A DNA stretch of 61,613 nt from Tissierellia bacterium. GTDB lineage: Bacteria > Bacillota > Clostridia > Tissierellales > Peptoniphilaceae. The notes under the pieces were generated by a model. That model worked only from the letters and a program-made list of their open reading frames with translations, was not told where the DNA came from and ran no database searches. How positions within the stretch are numbered: position 1 is the first letter of the stretch; each line of letters opens with the position of its first letter. A program made the position numbers and the translations under genes. Positions 15,070 through 23,924 of the stretch are shown here, piece after piece. The DNA lies in NCBI GenBank assembly GCA_012728295.1, contig JAAYFJ010000038.1, positions 1-61,613 of the forward strand. Direction: 5' to 3'.

Positions 15070-15972
15070 ATGTTTTCATCAGCGGGAGTTTATATAGCAT
15101 CATTAGAAACAGGGTTGATATTATCCATATTAGCTATGGGAGTGGTGATAACATATAAAATACTGGATATTGCAGATTTATCTGTTGAAGGAACTTTTCC
15201 GCTGGGAGCATTTGTATTTGCTGCCTTGGCAGTAAAAGGTGCAAATCCATTTATTGCCACTGCCATAAGTTTAGTCATTGGTGCCATTGCGGGTTTTGTA
15301 ACATTTTTACTGTATAAGAAACTTAAAGTTGCAGCAATTCTATCAGGAATTTTGACTATGACGATGTTATACTCGGTAAATTTACGATTAACAGGTAGAT
15401 CTAATGTTCCACTTTTTAATTCACCTAGTATTTTTTCTGAATTAGAGAATATTAATAGAGTAGTGGTCCTAATTTTAATAGTAATTATGGCTAAGTTAAT
15501 ACTAGATTATTTTTTTAAAACAGAAAAAGGCTATTTATTAATTGTAACTGGAGATAATGAGTCGTTAGTTAAATCCTTAGGGAAAAATCCTGATAGATAT
15601 ACTTGCATAGGACTGATGATTTCCAATGGAATGGTAGCACTTAGTGGTTCTTTAATGGCACAGTATCAAGGATTTTCGGACGCACAAATGGGAGCTACAA
15701 TGATTGTAACTGCATTGGCATCAATCATAATAGGGGATACTTTTCTAAAAAACAATAGAAAGCTCAAAAATACATCTAGGGCGATTATAGGTGCTATTGC
15801 ATATAAATTGATGGCCGGCCTAGCAATTGAGCTAGGACTTGAGCCTGGTGACTTAAAAGGTATAACTGCACTTATTGTAATAGGTTTTATCGCTTATAAT
15901 AATGCTACAATATTTGGAATGGACAAAATTAAGAGAAGTGGATTATTAAACAAGGAGGGGAACAATGCTTAA
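15070..15972 (+). CDS. trpY: TrpY-like ABC transporter permease
   Basis: A 300-residue membrane protein with about eight hydrophobic segments, of the type related to branched-chain amino-acid permeases (SLETGLILSILAMGVVITYKILDIADLSVEGTFPLG is characteristic, at residues 8-45). It would form the channel for the TrpX ligand. AGGAGGAAGAA precedes ATG, and the gene overlaps trpZ by 8 bases. Confidence 0.83.
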   Translation: MFSSAGVYIASLETGLILSILAMGVVITYKILDIADLSVEGTFPLGAFVFAALAVKGANPFIATAISLVIGAIAGFVTFLLYKKLKVAAILSGILTMTMLYSVNLRLTGRSNVPLFNSPSIFSELENINRVVVLILIVIMAKLILDYFFKTEKGYLLIVTGDNESLVKSLGKNPDRYTCIGLMISNGMVALSGSLMAQYQGFSDAQMGATMIVTALASIIIGDTFLKNNRKLKNTSRAIIGAIAYKLMAGLAIELGLEPGDLKGITALIVIGFIAYNNATIFGMDKIKRSGLLNKEGNNA

Positions 15973-16738
15973 AATAGAAAATATAAATAAAACTTTTTAC
16001 TCTGGAATGCCTGAAGAACACAAACTATTCAATAACTTCAATTTGACAATACAGGAGAATAAATGCACAGCAATCCTTGGGCCAAATGGCTGTGGTAAAA
16101 GTACACTTATTAATATGATTAGCGGAAGTCTTCCTCTAGACAATGGAAGCATTAGCCTAAAAGGTACAAAAATATCGGATTTAGTTGAAGAAAAAAGGTC
16201 TAATTATATAGGAAAAGTAAATCAAGATCCTTCAAAAGGGGTGTCATTAAGTCTTAATATTCTAGAAAACATGTCCATATCACTTAAAAAGGGAGAAAAG
16301 TTTTCTTTCTCAAGACTATTAAAGAAAAAAAATAAAGAATTTATAGTATCTAAGCTGAAAGAATTAGATTTAGGATTGGAAAACAAGCTAAATACTCAGG
16401 TAAGATTTTTATCAGGAGGGCAAAGGCAGGCACTTTCGCTACTGATGGCTACAATAAAGAGACCGGAATTATTGCTATTAGATGAGCACACTGCAGCTCT
16501 AGATCCTAAAACATCCAAGTTGATAATGGAAAAGACAATTGACTTAATAAAAAGAGAAAAGATTACAACGATTATGATTACTCATAACTTAAGACACGCT
16601 CTGGAGTACTCAGACAGAATAATAATGCTTAACAAAGGTGAAATAATATTAGATATAGATTCAACGGCAATAACAGAAGACGAGTTAAATAGTTTTTATA
16701 ACAACAGAATACTGACAAATATAAGCGCCGCTTCTTAG
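15965..16738 (+). CDS. trpZ: TrpZ-like ABC transporter ATPase
   Basis: A 257-residue ATPase with Walker A GPNGCGKST near residue 40, signature LSGGQRQ near 148 and Walker B LLLLDEHTAALDP near 167. It powers the TrpY channel. The start lies within the end of trpY behind AAGGAGGGGAACA. The gene is followed immediately by an intrinsic terminator whose stem begins before the stop codon. Confidence 0.85.
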   Translation: MLKIENINKTFYSGMPEEHKLFNNFNLTIQENKCTAILGPNGCGKSTLINMISGSLPLDNGSISLKGTKISDLVEEKRSNYIGKVNQDPSKGVSLSLNILENMSISLKKGEKFSFSRLLKKKNKEFIVSKLKELDLGLENKLNTQVRFLSGGQRQALSLLMATIKRPELLLLDEHTAALDPKTSKLIMEKTIDLIKREKITTIMITHNLRHALEYSDRIIMLNKGEIILDIDSTAITEDELNSFYNNRILTNISAAS

Positions 16739-16754
16739 GCGCTTATATTTGTTG
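16717..16754 (+). terminator. trpXYZ operon terminator
   Basis: AAATATAAGCGCC pairs perfectly with GGCGCTTATATTT (13 bp) around 8 bases, ending TTTGTTG; it overlaps the last codons of trpZ. Confidence 0.85.
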
Positions 16755-16858
16755 TAAGTAAGTATAATACATGATTAATAAATTTCTTTATGCTATAATT
16801 ACATTAGTATAAGCATATAATATTAACGTGATGACCATAAGTAACTCGGGAGGTAAAT

Positions 16859-17764
16859 ATGGACTTTAAACAGATTGAGGCTTTTGTAAATGTAATTAGA
16901 TATAAGAGTTTCTCAAGAGCAGCAGATGCTTCCTTTGTAACTCAGCCCACTATTAGCGCACATGTTAGTGCGCTTGAAAATGAATTAGACGTGGTGTTGA
17001 TTGAAAGAAAAAAGACTGAAGCTATACCTACAGAAGCGGGGAAACAACTTTATAAACACTCTGTAAATCTAATCAATATTAGAGAACAAGCAGTTAGAGA
17101 AATGAAAAAAAAGAGAAGCGATGTAGATGGGGTCTTGACCATTCAAACCTCATCAGCATTAGGTGAACACTGGCTTCCTTCAAAATTAGCAGAGTTTAAA
17201 AGATTAAACCCTAAGGTTAAATACTATGTAGATCAATCAGACAGTTCTCAAGTGGAAAAGAATATTCAAGATGGACAGGGCGAATTAGGTTTTATAGGAA
17301 AGAAGCCGCAATACGGTTTAAAAAATGAAGTTATTCTATCCGACAGAATGGTTGTAATATGTCCTAATAATGAAAAGTTTTCGAGCTTACACAAGATAAG
17401 CTCCATGATAAGCATCGATCAAATTGAGAATGAAGGTTTTATTTGGAGGGAAGAAGGTTCAGCTACTCGTAAAGAATTTGAACGTCATTTAATACAATTA
17501 GGGCACAAACCTAATAACTTGGAAGCTGTAGCTTTAATTAATAGCATTGAAGGAATAAAAAAAGCTGTGGCTGCAGGATTGGGAATATCAGTTGTCTCAG
17601 AATTTTCGGTGTCTAACGCCCCTAGCGTTGACAATAACTACTTGATATTTTCAATTAAAGAAATTGAGATAGAACGAGATTTTTATATGATTTGGAATAA
17701 ATTATCTGCAATTTCACCGACCGCAGAAGCTTTTATGGAATATATTTTAAAAACTAATGACTAA
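16859..17764 (+). CDS. LysR-family regulator associated with selenium metabolism
   Basis: A 301-residue LysR protein: winged HTH at residues 1-60 (FKQIEAFVNVIRYKSFSRAAD, TQPTISAHVSALE), then a two-lobed effector domain. Its place directly before selA, with overlapping ends (selA frame begins before the LysR stop), matches the LysR subgroup linked to selenium genes in clostridia. The effector is unknown. GGGAGGTAAAT precedes the ATG. It may control selA-selB in step with selenium supply. Confidence 0.8.
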   Translation: MDFKQIEAFVNVIRYKSFSRAADASFVTQPTISAHVSALENELDVVLIERKKTEAIPTEAGKQLYKHSVNLINIREQAVREMKKKRSDVDGVLTIQTSSALGEHWLPSKLAEFKRLNPKVKYYVDQSDSSQVEKNIQDGQGELGFIGKKPQYGLKNEVILSDRMVVICPNNEKFSSLHKISSMISIDQIENEGFIWREEGSATRKEFERHLIQLGHKPNNLEAVALINSIEGIKKAVAAGLGISVVSEFSVSNAPSVDNNYLIFSIKEIEIERDFYMIWNKLSAISPTAEAFMEYILKTND

Positions 17765-17792
17765 TAGCAATATTATGGAGGAAGATTCTATT

Positions 17793-19211
17793 ATGGATAA
17801 GCAGGCTTTATTAAGGAAAATACCTAAAATAGATGAGTTGATTAATAGTGAAGAGTTACAATCTAAATGTGACGAAATTCCAAGTTGGATTGTCTTAGAA
17901 AGCATACGAGAGACAATAGATGAATTGCGTTCATTTATCTTAGAAGGAACTGAATCAGTCTTAGAGTCTTTTAAGTTTGATGAATTTTCCATAATAGAGA
18001 AGGCTATTGTAAAAATTAGAGAAAAACAACAAAACAATGTTAGGCGTATTATCAATGCTACGGGAACGATATTACACACTAACCTGGGAAGGGCAAATTT
18101 ATCCGAAAGAGCCGGTTTTCATGTACAAGAGACAGCATCTGCTTATTCTACCTTAGAATATAATGTCAAAGAAGGTAAGCGGGGATCAAGACACGATTTA
18201 GTTTCGGGACTTGTGGCGAAGATTACAGGTGCTGAAGATGCTATGGTGGTGAATAATAATGCTGCTGCAGTACTACTATGCTTATCAGCGTTAGCCAAAG
18301 ATAAAAACGTTGTGGTTTCCAGAGGTGAGTTGGTAGAAATTGGTGGCTCCTTTAGAATACCTGAAATCATGGAACTAAGTGGGTCAAATCTAATAGAAGT
18401 GGGCACGACAAATAAAACTCATCTAAGAGACTATAGAAAAGCTGCTTTGGACAGAGAAGTAGCTTTGATGTTAAAGGTTCACACCAGTAATTATAAAATC
18501 GTTGGGTTCACTCAAGAAGTGGAAATTGAAGAATTGGTTGAGTTAGGAAAAGAGCTGGAGATTCCTATTATCTATGACCTAGGTAGTGGTTTATTATGTA
18601 ATTTAGAACCCTATGGGATTCATGAACCTACCGTTCAGGAGACAGTTGCTTCTGGCGCAGATTTAGTGCTTTTTAGCGGAGACAAACTACTGGGAGGGCC
18701 ACAGGCGGGAATAATAGCCGGTAAAAAAGAGATGATTGCCGCAATGAAGGCTCATCAGTTGGCAAGGGTCATTAGAGTTGATAAAATGACTTTAGCTGCC
18801 TTAGAATCAACTTTGAGAACATACCTTGATATGGAGACTGCAAAAGCCGAGATTCCAATTTTATCAATGATTACTATGACTCCTGCTACTACAAAAGAAA
18901 ATGCTGAAAAGCTTGTAGAGAGATTAGAAGAAATAGGTGGAGATTTCCAATTTGAAATCATTCCTGGAGAGAGTCAGATTGGAGGGGGATCGACACCAAA
19001 TCAGTTTATTAAAGGTTTTGTAATTGCTTGTATTTCTAATTCAATAACACCAGATAATTTGGAAAAAAACCTCAGATTTAATGATATTCCAATTATTGGA
19101 AGAATTTCTAACGATAGGTATATTATTGATCCGAGGACATTATTTAATAGTGATTACGATAGTATAGTAAATGCATTTAAAAAGATATGGAATGATATAA
19201 ATGGAAAATAA
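17793..19211 (+). CDS. selA: L-seryl-tRNA(Sec) selenium transferase
   Basis: A 472-residue PLP enzyme that converts Ser-tRNA(Sec) to Sec-tRNA(Sec) with selenophosphate. I start at ATG 17793 (MDKQALLRKIPKIDELI, the normal SelA opening), 11 bases after GGAGG, rather than at upstream in-frame starts. The PLP lysine is Lys298 in FSGDKLLGGPQAG. INATGTILHTNLGRA is also conserved. Its end overlaps the selB start by 11 bases, so the two are translationally coupled. Confidence 0.95.
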   Translation: MDKQALLRKIPKIDELINSEELQSKCDEIPSWIVLESIRETIDELRSFILEGTESVLESFKFDEFSIIEKAIVKIREKQQNNVRRIINATGTILHTNLGRANLSERAGFHVQETASAYSTLEYNVKEGKRGSRHDLVSGLVAKITGAEDAMVVNNNAAAVLLCLSALAKDKNVVVSRGELVEIGGSFRIPEIMELSGSNLIEVGTTNKTHLRDYRKAALDREVALMLKVHTSNYKIVGFTQEVEIEELVELGKELEIPIIYDLGSGLLCNLEPYGIHEPTVQETVASGADLVLFSGDKLLGGPQAGIIAGKKEMIAAMKAHQLARVIRVDKMTLAALESTLRTYLDMETAKAEIPILSMITMTPATTKENAEKLVERLEEIGGDFQFEIIPGESQIGGGSTPNQFIKGFVIACISNSITPDNLEKNLRFNDIPIIGRISNDRYIIDPRTLFNSDYDSIVNAFKKIWNDINGK

Positions 19212-21123
19212 TGGCATTAACAGACATATTATAGTGGGGACTTCTGGACACGTTGACCACGGAAAGACCAGTTTGACAAAAGTGCTCACAGGCACAGATA
19301 CTGATAGACTCCAAGAAGAAAAAAAACGAGGAATAACAATTGAATTAGGTTTTACCAATTTAACTAATGATAAGAACATAGACATTAGTATCATTGACGT
19401 GCCTGGACACGAAAGATTTATTCATAATATGCTTTCTGGAATAGGGGGCATTGACATGGTGCTTTTGTTGGTAGCTGCTGACGAAGGTATTATGCTTCAG
19501 ACCAAAGAGCACTTTGAGATTGTAAAAATGTTAGGTATTAATAAAGGAATAATTGTTATTACGAAAAAAGATTTGGTTGAAGACGAGTTTTTAGAGTTAA
19601 TTCATGACGACATAGATGGTCTAGTAGAAAACACTTTTCTTCAAGATGCACCTCGATTTGAAGTTTCAAGTTATACTGGGGAAAACATTGATGTTTTAAA
19701 GGATGCTATTGTTGAGATGGCATTAGAGATAGAGGGTAGAAGGCAAGAGCCATCTCTTACTCGTTTGCCAATAGATAGAATATTTGTTATGGAAGGGTTT
19801 GGCACAGTTGTCACTGGCACACTAGTAGAGGGAAAGGTGTCAGTAGGAGATGAGCTAACCATTTATCCTCAGATGTTAAAAACTAAAGTTAGGAATTTAC
19901 AGGTACATGGCAAGAAAGCAGAGACAGCGTTTGCAGGACAAAGAGTAGCTGTTAACTTATTAAATGTAAAAAAAGAAGAACTAGAAAGGGGCAACGTATT
20001 AGCTCCAGAAGGTTCAATGGCAAATACCATGATGATAGATGCTAATTTAGAGATGTTTAAAAGCACTGGTCGAACTCTAAAAAATGGTAGCAGAATTCAT
20101 TTTAGCTTTGGACCAGCAGAGATACTTGCAAAAGTAGTTTTGCTAAACAAAGAAGTACTAGAACCTGGGGAATCAGGATATGCTCAGTTAAGACTTGAAG
20201 AAAATATTGCTATGAAAAAAGGTGATAGATTTATCATAAGGTTTTTCTCGCCCGTGGAAAGCATTGGCGGAGGAGAAGTATTAGAATCAAATCCAAAAAA
20301 ACATAAGAGGTTTAGAGATGATGTTATGGATAGTCTGGAGCAAAAATATGTAGGTGATGACATCCAAGTTGTAGAGCAGACTATTAAAGAAAATAGATAT
20401 AGGATGTCAGAAGATGATGAATTAATGTCAAAGTTAGGATTTACTTTTGAACAATGGAATATGGCAAAAGAGGAGCTAATCAAATCTGGTAAAATTGTGG
20501 ATATTGGATCCGGGATTTCTATACATGGGGAAGCATTAGAGAGAATAAAGGGTATTTCTTCAAATATATTAGATGAATTTCACAAAAAAAATCCATTTGC
20601 AATGGGGATATTAAAAGAGGAGTATAGAAACAGGATAAGTTTAGAAAGTCATATTGACAAACCAAGAGTGATTGAGCTGATAATAAAGCAAATGATAGCA
20701 AGTGAATTACTGCAAGATTTGGGTGCTCGAATTGAATTGGTAGGTTATAAAGTGGAAATGACAGATGACCAAAGGTTACTTTCTGAAAAGGTGGAGAACA
20801 AGTATTTAGAAAAAGGTTTTGAACCTCCTGAAACATCTGAGATAACAGCTGAATTTAAAGCTTCTGGAAATATTGTTGAAGCTTTGGTTGAGCAGGGCAA
20901 ACTAGTCAAACTAAGTCCAAGTCATAGAATTCATAAAAGCTTCTATGATGAGGCTTTGAAAATTGTAAATGATACTTTGGATGCTAAGGGGGAAATTACT
21001 CTTGGTCAATTTAGAGATTTAGTAGGGTCTTCTAGAAAGTATGCTATACTGATATTAGAGCATTTCGATAGCAAGGGAATTACTGTAATGAAAGATAACA
21101 AAAGGGTTAGAGTTGTAAAATAA
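19201..21123 (+). CDS. selB: Selenocysteine-specific elongation factor
   Basis: A 640-residue EF-Tu-like GTPase that carries Sec-tRNA to UGA codons marked by a SECIS hairpin. G1 is GTSGHVDHGKTS at residues 13-24, G3 DVPGHE, and G4 TKKD near 122. EF-Tu-like beta domains follow, then four winged-helix repeats to the end that bind the mRNA hairpin. The last repeat includes TLGQFRDLVGSSRKYAILILEHFD, typical of SelB. Full length for the family. Partners in this window are selC, prdB and selD. Confidence 0.95.
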   Translation: MENNGINRHIIVGTSGHVDHGKTSLTKVLTGTDTDRLQEEKKRGITIELGFTNLTNDKNIDISIIDVPGHERFIHNMLSGIGGIDMVLLLVAADEGIMLQTKEHFEIVKMLGINKGIIVITKKDLVEDEFLELIHDDIDGLVENTFLQDAPRFEVSSYTGENIDVLKDAIVEMALEIEGRRQEPSLTRLPIDRIFVMEGFGTVVTGTLVEGKVSVGDELTIYPQMLKTKVRNLQVHGKKAETAFAGQRVAVNLLNVKKEELERGNVLAPEGSMANTMMIDANLEMFKSTGRTLKNGSRIHFSFGPAEILAKVVLLNKEVLEPGESGYAQLRLEENIAMKKGDRFIIRFFSPVESIGGGEVLESNPKKHKRFRDDVMDSLEQKYVGDDIQVVEQTIKENRYRMSEDDELMSKLGFTFEQWNMAKEELIKSGKIVDIGSGISIHGEALERIKGISSNILDEFHKKNPFAMGILKEEYRNRISLESHIDKPRVIELIIKQMIASELLQDLGARIELVGYKVEMTDDQRLLSEKVENKYLEKGFEPPETSEITAEFKASGNIVEALVEQGKLVKLSPSHRIHKSFYDEALKIVNDTLDAKGEITLGQFRDLVGSSRKYAILILEHFDSKGITVMKDNKRVRVVK

Positions 21124-21143
21124 GGAATCATTAGGAGGTCGTT

Positions 21144-22307
21144 ATGGGTAAAATCAATTTTGACAATGCAAGCACATCTTTTCCTAAGGCACCAAAATTA
21201 GGCATGGCAATGTCTAGTTTTATTGAAGAAGGAGCATATAATGTTAATAGAGGAAACTATGGTGATGCTTATGCCATAGAAGGTAGTATAATTGATGTAA
21301 GGGATAAAATTAATAAATTTTTTGAAGGTCCTGGAAGTAAGTATGTTGTATTTACTCCAGGGGTAACTTATTCTATAAATTATTTTATTAATGGGTATTT
21401 AAAACCTGGTGATCATGTAATAATTAGTCCACTGGAACATAATGCTGTTATGCGTCCACTTTACGCTCTTAAAGAAAGTGGTGTGCAATATGATACTATG
21501 GGCATACTGAATGATGGCTCCATAGATGTTGATGGCGTAGAGGATTTGATAAGGCCTGAAACTAAGGCAATTATTACTCTTCATGCTTCCAATGTTTTTG
21601 GAACATTGGTGCCTATTGGGAAATTAGGAGAAATATGCAATAGAAGAGGAATTGTATTTGTCATAGATAGTGCTCAGACAGGTGGGGTCATTCCTATTTC
21701 CATGGAAAGAGACCATATTGACTTCTTAGCCTTTGCCGGACACAAGGGGCTCTTAGGGCCGCAGGGAATTGGAGGCGCAATTATTTCACCAGAATTGGTA
21801 GATTTAATTGAACCTACAATAAAAGGAGGCACAGGTAGTATTTCTGACTCTATGGAGATTCCTGAGTTTATGCCAGATAGGTTTGAAAGTGGCACATTGA
21901 ACTTACCGGGTATTATAGGCATTGGCCATTCCATAGACTATATTAATAGCGTTGGCTTAGAAGCTATCCACAAACACGAAATAGAACTAGCAAAGATGTT
22001 TATTGACTATATTGTAGAAAATATACCTGAAGTGGAAGTTATTGGTGATAAGACTGGCCTTAATAGAACTTCAGTGGTCTCTATAAACTTTAAAACTATA
22101 GATAATGCTGAAGCTGCCCATGTGCTTGATGATAGATATCAAATAAAGACTAGAGTTGGGCTTCACTGTGCTCCCATAGCACACAAAATAATGGGAACTT
22201 ATCCTCAGGGAACGGTGCGTTTTAGTTTTGGACTATTTAATACAGAAGAGGAAGTAGCGGAAGGACTAAAAGCGATTGAGGAGATAGTAAAATCAGTTAA
22301 GAATTAA
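21144..22307 (+). CDS. Class-V aminotransferase, cysteine desulfurase / selenocysteine lyase-like
   Basis: A 387-residue PLP enzyme of the NifS/CsdB group. It opens INFDNASTSFPK. The PLP lysine is Lys201 in FAGHKGLLGPQG, and the active-site cysteine is Cys342 in VGLHCAPIAH, the position needed for sulfur or selenium transfer. It follows selB by 20 bases behind TAGGAGGTCG, so it is in the LysR-selA-selB operon. From context it probably mobilises selenium from selenocysteine or delivers it to SelD; a plain cysteine desulfurase is the alternative. Confidence 0.82.
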   Translation: MGKINFDNASTSFPKAPKLGMAMSSFIEEGAYNVNRGNYGDAYAIEGSIIDVRDKINKFFEGPGSKYVVFTPGVTYSINYFINGYLKPGDHVIISPLEHNAVMRPLYALKESGVQYDTMGILNDGSIDVDGVEDLIRPETKAIITLHASNVFGTLVPIGKLGEICNRRGIVFVIDSAQTGGVIPISMERDHIDFLAFAGHKGLLGPQGIGGAIISPELVDLIEPTIKGGTGSISDSMEIPEFMPDRFESGTLNLPGIIGIGHSIDYINSVGLEAIHKHEIELAKMFIDYIVENIPEVEVIGDKTGLNRTSVVSINFKTIDNAEAAHVLDDRYQIKTRVGLHCAPIAHKIMGTYPQGTVRFSFGLFNTEEEVAEGLKAIEEIVKSVKN

Positions 22308-22430
22308 TATATATTATTAAACGGCTAATTGTAGCATTGCAACTATAGGTTGACAAAATTCCAGGTGTAGTTGGTGGTTCGCAACCAGCTTATTTGAAAT
22401 AATAGAGCCATCAAGAAAGGAGTGTCAACA

Positions 22431-23036
22431 ATGAATATAGGAGAGAGAATATTAAATTTGCGAAAAGCTAAAGGAATATCTCAAGAGGAATTAGCTGAGC
22501 AATTAGGAGTTTCAAGACAGGCTGTTTCTAAGTGGGAAAGCGAACAGAGTTTGCCTGAAGTAGACAAGATAGTTTTTATGAGTGAGTATTTTCAAGTGTC
22601 TACTGACTATATATTGAGAGGAACGGAATCTGAAGTAACCTCAATAAACAACAATGAAACAGTTGGTAAAATATTTTTTCTAGGGTCAGTATTTTTAGCT
22701 GTTGTGGGTTTGTTAGTTGGTTTTGCTGATTGGTATGAGCACCAAGCATTAGAAAAAGTAGCTGGAGCTGTTATTATTCAGCTGGTTGGAGTTTTGGCAT
22801 ACTTTATGGCAAAATATATTTTCAAAGAAAAAGCTTCAAGATTGATTAATTTGTCTTTGATTATGGCAATAGCAATTATGCCATTATCTATGTTTTCTGG
22901 CTTTGTATCCCAAATATTATTTCACCAAGGACAGATAGCACCATATCCTTTTATATATGATTTCTATCACTGGGGATTGTTTATTAGTTTTTATTTAGGT
23001 ATATGGTTTGCCACCGAAAGAGTACTAAAAAGGTAA
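22431..23036 (+). CDS. XRE-family regulator with C-terminal membrane domain
   Basis: A 201-residue protein. Residues 1-60 are a Cro/CI HTH (ILNLRKAKGISQEELAEQLG, SRQAVSKWE). The rest holds about four hydrophobic segments, so this is a membrane-anchored DNA-binding protein of a kind common in Firmicutes. Start is ATG 22431 behind AAAGGAG; GTG 22422 lies too close to that site. Target unknown. Confidence 0.75.
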   Translation: MNIGERILNLRKAKGISQEELAEQLGVSRQAVSKWESEQSLPEVDKIVFMSEYFQVSTDYILRGTESEVTSINNNETVGKIFFLGSVFLAVVGLLVGFADWYEHQALEKVAGAVIIQLVGVLAYFMAKYIFKEKASRLINLSLIMAIAIMPLSMFSGFVSQILFHQGQIAPYPFIYDFYHWGLFISFYLGIWFATERVLKR

Positions 23037-23065
23037 TTAACTCAGTCAATAATAAGAATACGTGG

Positions 23066-23098
23066 AAGGTTAGTGTTTGTTTACACTGACCTTTTTTT
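23066..23098 (+). terminator. Terminator after XRE gene
   Basis: AAGGTTAGTGT pairs with ACACTGACCTT (one G-U) around a 6-base loop, followed by a T-run. Confidence 0.8.
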
Positions 23099-23237
23099 AT
23101 TTAAAAAGAAAATAATGTGCTGTTGTGACAGAATTGTTACAAAAATTCAACTAATTTACGGTGAAATGCGATATTTCTTAAGGTATAATAAAATTACATA
23201 AATGACCGAGGTTGCATTGAAAAAAATGGAGGAGCAG

Positions 23238-23924
23238 ATGAAGAAATTAATTTATGCAGCAGATGATGAAGAAAACATAAGAGATATATTAAAGTCATTT
23301 TTGGAAGGGGCAAATTTCGATGTAAAGGTTTTCCCCACAGGAGATGAACTCTATGAGGAGTTTTTAGTAGCGCCTTGTGATTTAGTGGTCCTGGATATAA
23401 TGATGCCGGGAAGTGATGGGCTAACAATTTGTAAGCAGATAAGAGAAATATCAAAAGTTCCTATTATTATTCTTACTGCAAAAGAGAGTGAAATGGACTA
23501 TGTTTCAGGGATTACTTTTGGTGGAGATGACTATTTAGTTAAGCCTTTTAGGCCATCTATTTTGGTTCTAAGAATTCAGGCGCTTTTTCGACGTATAGAA
23601 ATGGAACGGGGCCTTCAAGAAGAAGTACTTGCATATGGTGATTTGGAATATTCTAGTAAATTACATGCAGGGCTTTGCAATGGAAAAGACTTGGGGTTAA
23701 CTATGAATGAGTTGGCATTGTTAAAATATATGATGCAACATTCAGAAAGAGCTATTTCCAGAAATGAGTTACTAAAAGAAATATGGGGCATTGACTCCGA
23801 AATAGAAACAAGGGTAACAGATGAAACAATAAGAAGAATTAGAAAGAAAATAAAAGCTGCTGGCAGTAAAGTTGCCATTACAGCTCTTTGGGGTTATGGC
23901 TATAAGTTGGAGGAAACTCCATGA
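23238..23924 (+). CDS. OmpR-family response regulator
   Basis: A 228-residue regulator. The receiver domain has the acidic pair AADDEE, the phospho-acceptor Asp in LVVLDIMMPG (near residue 56) and Lys in YLVKPF. A winged-helix DNA-binding domain is at the C-terminus (ETRVTDETIRRIRKKIK). I start at ATG 23238 behind ATGGAGGAGC; the upstream in-frame extension is not conserved in character. Its stop overlaps the kinase start (ATGA). Confidence 0.88.
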   Translation: MKKLIYAADDEENIRDILKSFLEGANFDVKVFPTGDELYEEFLVAPCDLVVLDIMMPGSDGLTICKQIREISKVPIIILTAKESEMDYVSGITFGGDDYLVKPFRPSILVLRIQALFRRIEMERGLQEEVLAYGDLEYSSKLHAGLCNGKDLGLTMNELALLKYMMQHSERAISRNELLKEIWGIDSEIETRVTDETIRRIRKKIKAAGSKVAITALWGYGYKLEETP

